From contig JBEKAR010000088.1 of the NCBI GenBank assembly GCA_050015815.1, positions 1 to 6,994 on the forward strand: a stretch of DNA of 6,994 nt. The letters run 5' to 3'. Under the pieces are notes generated by a model, which saw nothing but the letters and a program-made list of their open reading frames with translations, searched no databases and was not told the origin of the DNA. Below, piece by piece: positions 1-5,522 of this stretch. The DNA comes from JAJRAL01 sp050015815 (GTDB lineage: Archaea; Thermoplasmatota; Thermoplasmata; Methanomassiliicoccales; UBA472). How positions within the stretch are numbered: the stretch's first letter is position 1; each line of letters starts with the position of its first letter. Both the position numbers and the translations under genes were made by a program.

Positions 1-144
1 TATAGGATCGACGAGCCCAAGGTCGTCGTGCTCCTTTTCGGCTCTGGAAAGCTAGTGTGCACCGGCGCCCGGAAGCCCCAGGACGTCGAGGCCGCGGTCA
101 ACAAGATCACCGAGGAGCTAAAGGCGGCAGGGTTGCTACGGTGA
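1..144 (+). CDS. tbp: TATA-box binding protein (TBP), C-terminal end, partial
   Basis: Frame 1 is open from the window edge to a TGA at 142-144 and gives the last 47 residues of TBP. It begins YRIDEPKVVVLLFGSGKLVC, the conserved strand region of the second TBP repeat, continues with TGARKPQDVEAAV, and ends in a helix, KITEELKAAGLLR. TBP is the general transcription factor that binds promoter TATA boxes and, with TFB, recruits archaeal RNA polymerase. TATA-like elements fitting this system occur before ftsZ1, secE and rpl1 in the same window. The first repeat and the start codon lie outside. The stop overlaps the GTG of the next gene by 4 nt (GTGA), so the two are probably co-transcribed. The short terminal helix leaves no room for the long acidic tail found in some archaeal TBPs. 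The identification rests on motif recall but is characteristic. Confidence 0.93.
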   Translation, partial: YRIDEPKVVVLLFGSGKLVCTGARKPQDVEAAVNKITEELKAAGLLR

Positions 145-986
145 CGAGCCTGCCGATCCTCGACAACCACGTCCACCTCGACCCAAAGGGCCGCAACGTC
201 GAGGCGGCGAAGGACTTCGAAAGGGCCGGGGGGACGCACTTCATCCTTGTTCACTTGCCCTACGAGGACGCCCCCATCGCCGACGGGGCGGACTTCGAGC
301 GATCGTACGATATCACGCTGAAGATGGCCGACCGATGCCGGAGCGAGACCAAGCTCGGCGTCGACGTCGTGCTTGGCCCACACCCGGTACTGCTCATGGA
401 GATGATGCGCAAGATGTCCATAGCGCAGGCGGTCGAAGTGATGAAGGACGGCATGGAGATCGCGCAACGCCTCGTCCTGGAGAAGAAGGCGGTCGCGATC
501 GGGGAGATCGGCAGGCCGCACTTCCCCGTCGACCCGGAGATCATGGAGGCGTCGAACAACATCATGAGCTACGGGATGACGCTGGCGAAGGAGGCGAGAT
601 GCCCTGTCGTCCTGCACACCGAGAGCGCGACGCCGGAGATGATGGCCGGGCTGGCGCAGATGGCGGACGAGGCCGGTCTTCCGCGGGAGAAGGTCATCAA
701 GCACTACTGCCCGCCGCTCATCCGCGAGGAGGAGAACCACGGAATCTTCCCGTCGGTGCTCAGCTCGCGCACCGCGATACGCCAGGCGGTGGAGAAGGGA
801 CCGAGGTTCGTGATGGAGACGGACTACCTGGACGACCCGCGCAGACCCGGGGCGGTGATGGCGATCACCACCGTCCCGAAGAGAACGAAGGCGCTGCTCG
901 AAGAGCGGGTGATGTGCTTGGAGCACGCGCTCAAGGTCCACAAGGACAACCCAGAGAAACTCTACGGAATCGAGGTCAAGGGCTGA
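141..986 (+). CDS. TatD-related metal-dependent hydrolase, TIM-barrel (COG1099-type)
   Basis: The product is 281 aa from GTG 141. An ATG at 57 would add 28 residues, but these are Arg/Gly-rich read-through of the tbp 3' end, so GTG 141 in the GTGA overlap is preferred. No strong SD is visible, which fits translational coupling to tbp. The metal-site pattern of TatD/amidohydrolase TIM barrels is intact: HxH at residues 10-12 (DNHVHLD), Glu in AIGEIG (E122), His in PVVLHTE (H159), His in VIKHYCPP (H188) and Asp in METDYLDD (D228). Residues 15-40 (PKGRNVEAAKDFERAGGTHF, then ILVHLPYED) match an archaeal predicted-hydrolase family rather than bacterial TatD proper. The substrate is unknown; TatD relatives include DNases, but nuclease activity is inference. 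There is no signal peptide, so a cytosolic enzyme is expected. The stop TGA at 984-986 is contiguous with the opposing acylphosphatase stop. Confidence 0.85.
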   Translation: MTSLPILDNHVHLDPKGRNVEAAKDFERAGGTHFILVHLPYEDAPIADGADFERSYDITLKMADRCRSETKLGVDVVLGPHPVLLMEMMRKMSIAQAVEVMKDGMEIAQRLVLEKKAVAIGEIGRPHFPVDPEIMEASNNIMSYGMTLAKEARCPVVLHTESATPEMMAGLAQMADEAGLPREKVIKHYCPPLIREEENHGIFPSVLSSRTAIRQAVEKGPRFVMETDYLDDPRRPGAVMAITTVPKRTKALLEERVMCLEHALKVHKDNPEKLYGIEVKG

Positions 987-1271
987 TCACGAACGGATGG
1001 AGAACTTCGAGAACTCGTTCTTCGCTTCGCCCCAGGTCACCTCGACCTTGACTATCCTGGCGCGGGGATGCTCCTCCCTCAGGCGGCGCACGACCTCCTC
1101 GATGTTGTGCTTGTCGCCCTCGAACACCGCCTCGACCGTGCCGTCCGAGCGGTTCCGGACCCATCCAGTGACGCGTTGTTGCATCGCGAAGCGGCGGGTG
1201 TAATCGCGGAAGTGCACGCCCTGCACGATGCCCACGAACTTGACCTCCGCTCGAGCCTCCACCACGTTCAT
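987..1271 (-). CDS. acyP: Acylphosphatase
   Basis: This 94-aa minus-strand protein hydrolyses the carboxyl-phosphate bond of acyl phosphates such as 1,3-bisphosphoglycerate, carbamoyl phosphate and acetyl phosphate. The family signature is complete: VQGVHFRDY at residues 17-24 supplies the phosphate-binding loop and catalytic Arg22, and GWVRNRSDGTVEA at 36-48 supplies catalytic Asn40. The length is normal for the ~90-aa ferredoxin-like fold. The frame has an in-frame stop seven codons upstream of ATG 1271 and no earlier ATG. No SD precedes the start, so a leaderless transcript is plausible. It converges on the TatD-like gene with no intergenic base and diverges from ftsZ1. Its C-terminus SKFSIRS is typical of the last beta strand. 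No functional link to the flanking genes is evident. Confidence 0.94.
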   Translation of the reverse strand: MNVVEARAEVKFVGIVQGVHFRDYTRRFAMQQRVTGWVRNRSDGTVEAVFEGDKHNIEEVVRRLREEHPRARIVKVEVTWGEAKNEFSKFSIRS

Positions 1272-1286
1272 TTCGCATGAGTTGTG

Positions 1287-1300
1287 GAATCATAATCCAT
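1287..1300 (-). promoter_or_regulatory. Possible leaderless promoter (weak TATA) of acylphosphatase
   Basis: Read on the minus strand this segment is ATGGATTATGATTC. The AT-rich core (GATTATGAT) is centred roughly 22-25 nt from the acylphosphatase ATG at 1271. Archaeal TATA boxes sit about 26 nt before the transcription start, so this spacing would give a leaderless or nearly leaderless mRNA, in keeping with the absence of an SD. The match to the TATA consensus is poor, so the call is tentative. Confidence 0.3.
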
Positions 1301-1351
1301 TGCTCCTTCGACGAGGGTATGAAACGCATGTCTGGATTGTCGTCGCCGAGG

Positions 1352-1368
1352 AAAAAACCCTTAAATAG
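1352..1368 (+). promoter_or_regulatory. Archaeal promoter (BRE/TATA) of the first ftsZ1
   Basis: An A-rich run (AAAAAACC) followed by TTAAATAG at 1361-1368 matches an archaeal BRE plus TATA box in otherwise GC-rich DNA. The usual ~26-nt distance from the TATA centre places transcription start near 1390. That gives a leader of about 50 nt before GTG 1442, containing a hairpin and an SD. This also argues against the longer reading frame beginning at 1277, which would start upstream of the promoter. Confidence 0.65.
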
Positions 1369-1410
1369 TGTTCCGCCCTATGTCTTCACGCCAGATGGGA
1401 TGCGTTCTGG

Positions 1411-1433
1411 TTCGAGCCGAAAGGCTCGGGAGG
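1411..1433 (+). promoter_or_regulatory. GAAA-tetraloop hairpin fused to the SD in the ftsZ1 leader
   Basis: CGAGCC (1413-1418), GAAA (1419-1422) and GGCTCG (1423-1428) form a perfect 6-bp stem capped by a GNRA tetraloop. Two U-G pairs (1412/1429 and 1411/1430) can extend it. The 3' arm runs into the SD GGGAGG at 1428-1433, so the extended stem would occupy the first bases of the SD. The SD is 8 nt from GTG 1442. The base pairing is read directly from the sequence. A role in tuning ftsZ1 translation or mRNA stability is inference. Confidence 0.5.
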
Positions 1434-1441
1434 ATGGGATC

Positions 1442-2572
1442 GTGAAATCATTGGTCGAGGAGGCACTGGCCAGGGACAGCGGAATAGGATCCGGTGTCCC
1501 TATTTTCGGAGCGCAGCAACCGGACATGGAAGGGAGCGATGCGAGCGACGCCGAGCTCGTGGACATACTTCAGAAGCTCAAGACAAATGTCAAGATCATA
1601 GGCTGCGGCGGTGGCGGGAGCAATACCATCGCGCGCATCAGCGAAGAGGGGGTGGTCGGCGCCGAGCTTTATGCCATGAACACCGACGCGCAGCATCTTC
1701 TCTCGATCCAAGCCCCGCATAAAGTCCTGCTCGGAAGGAGGACGACGAGGGGCCTGGGCGCTGGAGCGATGCCTCAAGTGGGCGAATCGGCCACTAGGGA
1801 GGCGGAGGAGGAGATCAAGCGGATACTGGCCGACACGAACCTCGTCTTCGTCACCGCGGGAATGGGGGGCGGCACCGGAACTGGATCAGCGGCCGTCGTG
1901 GCGGAGATGGCGAAGGATGCTGGGGCGCTCGCGGTCGCGGTCGTCACGACGCCGTTCAAGGGCGAGGGGAGGCCTCGCATGGAGAACGCCGAGTGGGGAC
2001 TGGAGAGGCTGCGCAATGTCGCCGACACGGTCATCGTCGTCCCGAACGACAAGCTCCTCGAGCTCGTGCCGAGGCTCTCGCTCAACGCGGCATTCAAGGT
2101 CGCGGACGAGGTCCTGATGCGGGCGATCAAGGGCATCACCGAACTGATCACGAAGCCCGGGCTGGTCAACCTGGACTTCAACGACGTCAAAACGATCATG
2201 AAGGGTGCGGGCGTGGCGATGATCGGCCTGGGAGAGAGCGACGCGGACGCCGACGACCGGGCGATGGAGGCGATCGAGCAGGCGCTCAACTCGCCGTTGC
2301 TCGAGGTCGACATCTCAGGTTCGAACGGAGTGCTCATCAACGTCATCGGCGGACCGGACATGACGATCAGCGACGCGGAGCGCGTGGCGGAGGAAGTGCA
2401 GAAGAAGGTTTCTCCGAACGCCCGCATCATCTGGGGCGCGGCTATCGACCCGACGCTGGAGCACCGTATCAGGGTGATGGTCATCGCGGCGGGAGTGAAG
2501 TCGAAGCAGATCCTCGGAGGCTCGGGGGACCTCACCCGCTTGAAGGGGGCGGACGTCGACTTCATCAGGTGA
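1442..2572 (+). CDS. ftsZ1: Cell division GTPase FtsZ1, first tandem copy
   Basis: The product is 376 aa and tubulin-like; FtsZ polymerises with GTP into the mid-cell division ring. The GTG 1442 start is chosen because MKSLVEEALAR aligns with the start of the neighbouring paralogue (MKSFISDALAR), GGGAGG lies 8 nt upstream, and the TATA box at 1361-1368 excludes the longer frame from 1277. Residues 12-42 form a variable linker. The nucleotide-binding loop is IGCGGGGSN (53-61), the tubulin/FtsZ signature GGGTGTGS is at 142-149, and PFKGEGRPRMENAE lies at 171-184. The T7 catalytic loop NLDFND (243-248) keeps the Asp residues that trigger GTP hydrolysis in the adjacent subunit, so the copy looks active. 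KGITELITKPGLVN and the compact ending DVDFIR point to the archaeal FtsZ1 class, not FtsZ2 or CetZ. Parts of the gene are identical at synonymous sites to the second copy. Confidence 0.96.
   Translation: MKSLVEEALARDSGIGSGVPIFGAQQPDMEGSDASDAELVDILQKLKTNVKIIGCGGGGSNTIARISEEGVVGAELYAMNTDAQHLLSIQAPHKVLLGRRTTRGLGAGAMPQVGESATREAEEEIKRILADTNLVFVTAGMGGGTGTGSAAVVAEMAKDAGALAVAVVTTPFKGEGRPRMENAEWGLERLRNVADTVIVVPNDKLLELVPRLSLNAAFKVADEVLMRAIKGITELITKPGLVNLDFNDVKTIMKGAGVAMIGLGESDADADDRAMEAIEQALNSPLLEVDISGSNGVLINVIGGPDMTISDAERVAEEVQKKVSPNARIIWGAAIDPTLEHRIRVMVIAAGVKSKQILGGSGDLTRLKGADVDFIR
2123..2185 (+). repeat. 63-bp block identical to 3370-3432 (first copy)
   Basis: These 21 codons of the first ftsZ1 (residues 228-248, AIKGITELI through NLDFND) are identical base for base to the second ftsZ1 at 3370-3432. 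Other shared tracts are 1976-2005 with 3223-3252 (30 bp), 2207-2235 with 3454-3482 (29 bp) and 2413-2442 with 3654-3683 (30 bp). The block encodes the conserved helix and T7 loop. Such tracts can be substrates for recombination between the two genes. Confidence 0.85.
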
Positions 2573-2613
2573 CGCCGCTCCTAGCGTGCCGGCCTGCTGG
2601 CGAACGTGGCCAC

Positions 2614-2628
2614 ACTCAAATTATATAA
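2614..2628 (+). promoter_or_regulatory. Promoter (TATA) of the second ftsZ1
   Basis: TTATATAA at 2621-2628, preceded by ACTCAAA, is a near-ideal archaeal TATA box in the 128-nt gap between the two ftsZ genes. It predicts transcription start near 2651 and a leader of about 50 nt. The leader ends with a full-length SD, AAGGAGGT at 2687-2694, 6 nt before GTG 2701. This is the best SD in the window, so the second copy is probably expressed independently of the first and translated efficiently. No oligo-T terminator was seen after the first copy. Confidence 0.75.
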
Positions 2629-2700
2629 TCACGTACGGTAATGCAGACCGCACGGGACTAGGGTGGACCAGATATACGTTCGCTCCAAGGAGGTAAGTTT

Positions 2701-3810
2701 GTGAAATCGTTCATCAGCGACGCGCTCGCTCGCGCAGGGCCCGCGGCACCGGCAGAAATGACCCCGTCATACCAGCAGAGCTACTCAGCCGAGGACGAGG
2801 AGCTGGAACGTATCCTGGCCAGCCTCAAGACCAACATCAAGATCATCGGCTGCGGTGGCGGCGGCTCGAACACGATTGACCGGATGAGCGAGGCGGGAAT
2901 CGTCGGCGCGGACCTCTATGCCGCGAACACCGACGCACAGCACCTTCTCGCGATCAGAGCACCGCACAAGGTGCTCTTGGGCAGGAGGAGCACGAGAGGT
3001 CTTGGCGCAGGAGCGCTGCCGCAGGTCGGGGAGGAGGCCGCAAGGGAGGCAGAGGAGGAGCTCAAGAAGGCGCTCAACGGCGCCGACATAGTGTTCATCA
3101 CCGCGGGGCTGGGAGGAGGCACTGGCACCGGTTCAGCACCGTTCGTCGCTCAGCTCGCCAAAGAGATGGGCGCGCTCACCATCTGCGTCTGCACCTCGCC
3201 GTTCCGGGCCGAGGGCGCGATCCGCATGGAGAACGCCGAGTGGGGACTGGAGCGACTGAGGAGCGTCGCCGACACCGTCATCGTCATCCCCAACGACAAG
3301 CTCATCGAACTCGTACCGAGGCTCTCACTGAACGCCGCCTTCAAGGTGGCGGACGAAGTGCTCGTCAGAGCGATCAAGGGCATCACCGAACTGATCACGA
3401 AGCCCGGGCTGGTCAACCTGGACTTCAACGACTTGCGCACGATTATGAAGGGCGCGGGCGTGGCGATGATCGGCCTGGGAGAAGGAGAGGACGACGACCG
3501 CATCGACCAGGCGGTCAATGAGGCGATCAACTCGCCGCTCATCGACGTGGACATAACCGGAGCGACCGGCGCCCTCGTCAACGTGACCGGCGGTGAGAAC
3601 ATGACGGTCTCCGAGGCGGAGAAGGTCGCGGAGATCATCCAGGGCAAGATCAATCCGAACGCCCGCATCATCTGGGGCGCGGCGATCGATCACACCCTGC
3701 AGGACAAAGTGAGGGTCATGGTCGTGATCACTGGCGTGAAGTCGAAGCACATCCTCGGGCCGAAGGAGACCGCTACGAAGGGCTCGATGGACGTAGACTT
3801 CATCAGGTGA
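2701..3810 (+). CDS. ftsZ1: Cell division GTPase FtsZ1, second tandem copy
   Basis: The product is 369 aa and a close paralogue of the preceding gene. GTG 2701 follows AAGGAGGT at a 6-nt spacing. Domains run in order: N-terminal helix MKSFISDALAR; a Pro/Ala/Gln/Tyr-rich linker (about 13-30); IGCGGGGSN (49-57); GGGTGTGS (138-145); the T7 loop NLDFND (239-244); and the ending DVDFIR. All catalytic elements are present, so it should bind and hydrolyse GTP. It differs from the first copy mainly in the linker, in ICVCTSPFRAEGAI at 161-174 (an unusual Cys pair in the strand after the G-box helix), in a shorter loop around 260-270, and in the tail before DVDFIR. It directly precedes the secE operon, the position of ftsZ1 in methanogens. 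By synteny it may be the ancestral copy and the first gene its duplicate. Two rings or one mixed polymer are both possible. Confidence 0.96.
   Translation: MKSFISDALARAGPAAPAEMTPSYQQSYSAEDEELERILASLKTNIKIIGCGGGGSNTIDRMSEAGIVGADLYAANTDAQHLLAIRAPHKVLLGRRSTRGLGAGALPQVGEEAAREAEEELKKALNGADIVFITAGLGGGTGTGSAPFVAQLAKEMGALTICVCTSPFRAEGAIRMENAEWGLERLRSVADTVIVIPNDKLIELVPRLSLNAAFKVADEVLVRAIKGITELITKPGLVNLDFNDLRTIMKGAGVAMIGLGEGEDDDRIDQAVNEAINSPLIDVDITGATGALVNVTGGENMTVSEAEKVAEIIQGKINPNARIIWGAAIDHTLQDKVRVMVVITGVKSKHILGPKETATKGSMDVDFIR
3370..3432 (+). repeat. 63-bp block identical to 2123-2185 (second copy)
   Basis: This is the partner of the block in the first ftsZ1. It encodes residues 224-244 and is identical at all 21 codons. 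It lies 1247 bp from its counterpart, the same offset as the 30-bp and 29-bp tracts nearby. Confidence 0.85.
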
Positions 3811-3812
3811 AC

Positions 3813-3830
3813 CAAAAGGAATTTAATATA
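3813..3830 (+). promoter_or_regulatory. Promoter (BRE/TATA) of the secE-spt5-rpl11 unit
   Basis: CAAAAGGA followed by TTTAATATA at 3822-3830 looks like a BRE plus TATA box just after the ftsZ1 stop. Transcription start is predicted near 3852, leaving only about 17 nt before the secE ATG at 3869. No clear SD is visible in that stretch. No other TATA-like element appears before rpl11, so secE, spt5 and rpl11 probably form one transcript. Confidence 0.7.
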
Positions 3831-3868
3831 GAAGGGATTCGGGAATAGGTCGTAAGAAGTGCATCGCG

Positions 3869-4093
3869 ATGGACGTAGTTGACAAATCGTGGGAAGTCCA
3901 AGAGGACATCGAGGAGCGCGTAAAGCGCATCGGCAAGGGCAAGTATGGCCGTGTCATAAAGATGGCCAGGAAGCCCACCAATGATGAGTACGTCAAGACC
4001 ATAATGGTCACCGGCCTGGGAATGGCCGTGATCGGCGGTCTCGGTTTCCTCATCTACTTGATCTGGACATCAATCCCAGGATTGGTCCGCTAG
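3869..4093 (+). CDS. secE: Preprotein translocase subunit SecE (Sec61 gamma)
   Basis: This 74-aa single-pass membrane protein clamps the two halves of the SecY channel in the cytoplasmic membrane. An amphipathic cytosolic helix (about residues 7-33, WEVQEDIEERVKRIGKGKYG) leads into the diagnostic archaeal/eukaryotic motif VIKMARKPTNDEYVK (29-43). One transmembrane segment follows at about 47-67 (VTGLGMAVIGGLGFLIYLIW). There is no N-terminal extra helix pair as in E. coli SecE. The ATG at 3869 is the only reasonable start, since the TATA box at 3822-3830 limits the upstream region. spt5 follows 27 nt after the stop. The secE-spt5/nusG pairing is conserved in both archaea and bacteria. Confidence 0.95.
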   Translation: MDVVDKSWEVQEDIEERVKRIGKGKYGRVIKMARKPTNDEYVKTIMVTGLGMAVIGGLGFLIYLIWTSIPGLVR

Positions 4094-4120
4094 TCCTGCG
4101 TCGATGGGGCGTGGATAAAC

Positions 4121-5035
4121 ATGAGCGAAGAGGTCAACCCACCGGCCGTTCCCGCTGAGCCAGCCGAAGCGCCGGTGCCCCAGCAATTGCCTGAGACAAC
4201 GACGACTGCGGCCCTGGCGTTCGCCGGCGAGAAGGACGACCGCAAGGTCGCGGCTGGAGAGCCATCGTACTGGAACATATCGCTGAAGAGCGACCAGCCT
4301 GGCAAGCACAAGGCATCAATCAAGATCACCATCTCCCTGACCGGCGGCGAGGGCGCCGCGGAGTGGGAGGCTAGGATACACGACGCCAACGAGCGGATCA
4401 TATGGGACAGCGCGTCGATCTCCCAGGGCGTCGACATCAACCTCGACGGCGGCAAGCCGAAGGAGCTGAAGTTCGAACTCCAGGCGCCCAAGGGAGTGAG
4501 ATACGCGGAGGGGGCGAAGGCGACGCTCGAGGCGTGCATGACAGACGCTCCCTCGGTCTGCGACCGCATGGAGTTTTCCGCTGTCGCGAGACAGTCGGTG
4601 GTCGCGCTGAAGGCGTCGATCGGACACGAGCGGCAGGTCGCCGATGACGTCGCCTCGAAGGCGAAGGTGGCGAAGAGCGGCATCTACGCCATCCTGGCGC
4701 CGACGACGTTGCGCGGATACGTGCTCATCGAGGGCATGAACACCGACGAGCTGAAGGAGACCGTCCGCGGAATCCGCCGGGCGCGCGGCCTGGTGGAGGG
4801 CGAAACGAGCTTCGCGGAGATCGACCACTTCCTCACGCCCAAGCCCCTAGTGTCGGGCATCATGGAGGGCGACGTGGTCGAGCTGATCGCCGGCCCGTTC
4901 AAGGGCGAGAAGGCGAGGGTGAAGCAGATCGACGAGGCGAAGGAGGAGATCACCGTCGAGCTGTTCGAGGCGATGGTGCCGATCCCCGTCACCGTCAGAG
5001 GAGATCACGTCAGAGTTCTAGAGAAGGAGAAGTGA
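4121..5035 (+). CDS. spt5: Transcription elongation factor Spt5 (NusG-like) with extra N-terminal domain
   Basis: The product is 304 aa, about twice the ~150 aa of most archaeal Spt5. The C-terminal half is canonical. An NGN domain spans about 160-240 (VALKASIGHERQVADDVAS, then GYVLIEG, with HFLTPKPLV at its end). A KOW domain follows at about 247-300 (EGDVVELIAGPFKGEKARV, with VPIPVTVRGDHVRVL). With Spt4 it binds the RNA polymerase clamp and raises processivity. Residues 1-30 are Pro/Ala/Glu-rich and acidic. Residues about 47-157 look like a beta-sandwich, with alternating strands such as ASIKITISL, EWEARIHD, KELKFELQAP and EFSAVAR, similar in pattern to CARDB/COG1470-like Ig-type repeats, plus two cysteines (C139, C147). 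No signal peptide is present, so it should be cytosolic. The frame is continuous. An internal ATG at 4568 could yield a standard-size Spt5, but it has no SD. The rpl11 SD lies within its 3' end. Confidence 0.93.
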   Translation: MSEEVNPPAVPAEPAEAPVPQQLPETTTTAALAFAGEKDDRKVAAGEPSYWNISLKSDQPGKHKASIKITISLTGGEGAAEWEARIHDANERIIWDSASISQGVDINLDGGKPKELKFELQAPKGVRYAEGAKATLEACMTDAPSVCDRMEFSAVARQSVVALKASIGHERQVADDVASKAKVAKSGIYAILAPTTLRGYVLIEGMNTDELKETVRGIRRARGLVEGETSFAEIDHFLTPKPLVSGIMEGDVVELIAGPFKGEKARVKQIDEAKEEITVELFEAMVPIPVTVRGDHVRVLEKEK

Positions 5036-5039
5036 AGCG

Positions 5040-5519
5040 ATGGCTGAAACGATTGAAGTACTGGTTGAGGGCGGCAAGGCGTCGGCCGGTGTGCCCCTGG
5101 GACCTGCCCTGGGCCCGATGGGTATCAATGTTGTCCAGGTCGTGGCGAAGATCAACGAGAAGACGAAGGGGTTCGAGGGCATGAAGGTGCCAGTGAAGGT
5201 CATCGTCGACACGAAGACCAAGGCGTTCGAGATCAAGGTCGGTACGCCGCCGACGTCCTCGCTCATCTTCAAGGAGATCGGGGCGGAGAAGGGCTCCGGC
5301 ACTCCGAACAAGTCGAAGGCGGGCAACCTGACGATCGAGCAGGCGGTCAAGATCGCCGGCATGAAGCAGGACTCGCTCATGGGAAAGAACCTCAAGTCCC
5401 GCGTAATGGAGGTCGTCGGCGTCTGCGTCTCGTCCGGGGTGACGGTCGAAGGCAAGGACCCGAAGGTCATCCAGAAGGAGATCCGGGAAGGCAAGTGGGA
5501 CGCGAAGCTCGCGGTCTGA
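5040..5519 (+). CDS. rpl11: Large ribosomal subunit protein L11 (uL11)
   Basis: This 159-aa protein of the 50S GTPase-associated centre binds 23S rRNA at the base of the P-stalk and helps couple elongation factors. The N-terminal domain carries the hallmark GGKASAGVPLGPALGPMGIN (11-30), followed by VVQVVAKINEKT. A linker, FEIKVGTPPTSSLIFKEIG, leads to the rRNA-binding C-terminal domain with NLTIEQAVKIAGMKQDSLMG and VGVCVSSGVTVEGKDPKVI. The ending REGKWDAKLAV and overall length are usual for archaea. AAGGAG at 5024-5029, inside the end of spt5, sits 10 nt before ATG 5040, and only 4 nt separate it from the spt5 stop. Co-transcription and coupling with spt5 are therefore likely. Confidence 0.97.
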   Translation: MAETIEVLVEGGKASAGVPLGPALGPMGINVVQVVAKINEKTKGFEGMKVPVKVIVDTKTKAFEIKVGTPPTSSLIFKEIGAEKGSGTPNKSKAGNLTIEQAVKIAGMKQDSLMGKNLKSRVMEVVGVCVSSGVTVEGKDPKVIQKEIREGKWDAKLAV

Positions 5520-5522
5520 GCC

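Noticed and set aside
57..140. 28-residue N-terminal extension of the hydrolase from ATG 57
   Set aside because: It lies entirely within the tbp coding end in another frame, reads as Arg/Gly-rich low-complexity protein and does not belong to the TIM-barrel family; GTG 141 gives a family-like N-terminus.
335..1051. Plus-strand frame of 238 codons within the hydrolase
   Set aside because: Arg/Gly/Asp-rich shadow of the real gene in the +1 frame, with no recognisable motif.
976..1329. Longer minus-strand frame overlapping the acylphosphatase
   Set aside because: It is out of frame with the acylphosphatase, whose catalytic motifs are complete in the 987-1271 frame.
1277..1441. 55-residue N-terminal extension of the first FtsZ1 from ATG 1277
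   Set aside because: The TATA box at 1361-1368 and the SD at 1428-1433 place the start at GTG 1442, and the paralogue begins at the equivalent MKS residue.
1774..2565. Minus-strand open frame of 263 codons inside the first ftsZ1, with a similar one at 3150-3671 in the second
   Set aside because: Ser/Thr/Pro-rich translations that mirror the FtsZ codons; their resemblance to each other only reflects the ftsZ duplication.
4568..5035. Standard-length Spt5 starting at the internal ATG 4568, with a separate upstream gene
   Set aside because: No stop separates the two parts and no SD precedes 4568, so a single fused protein is the simpler reading; an internal start is not excluded.
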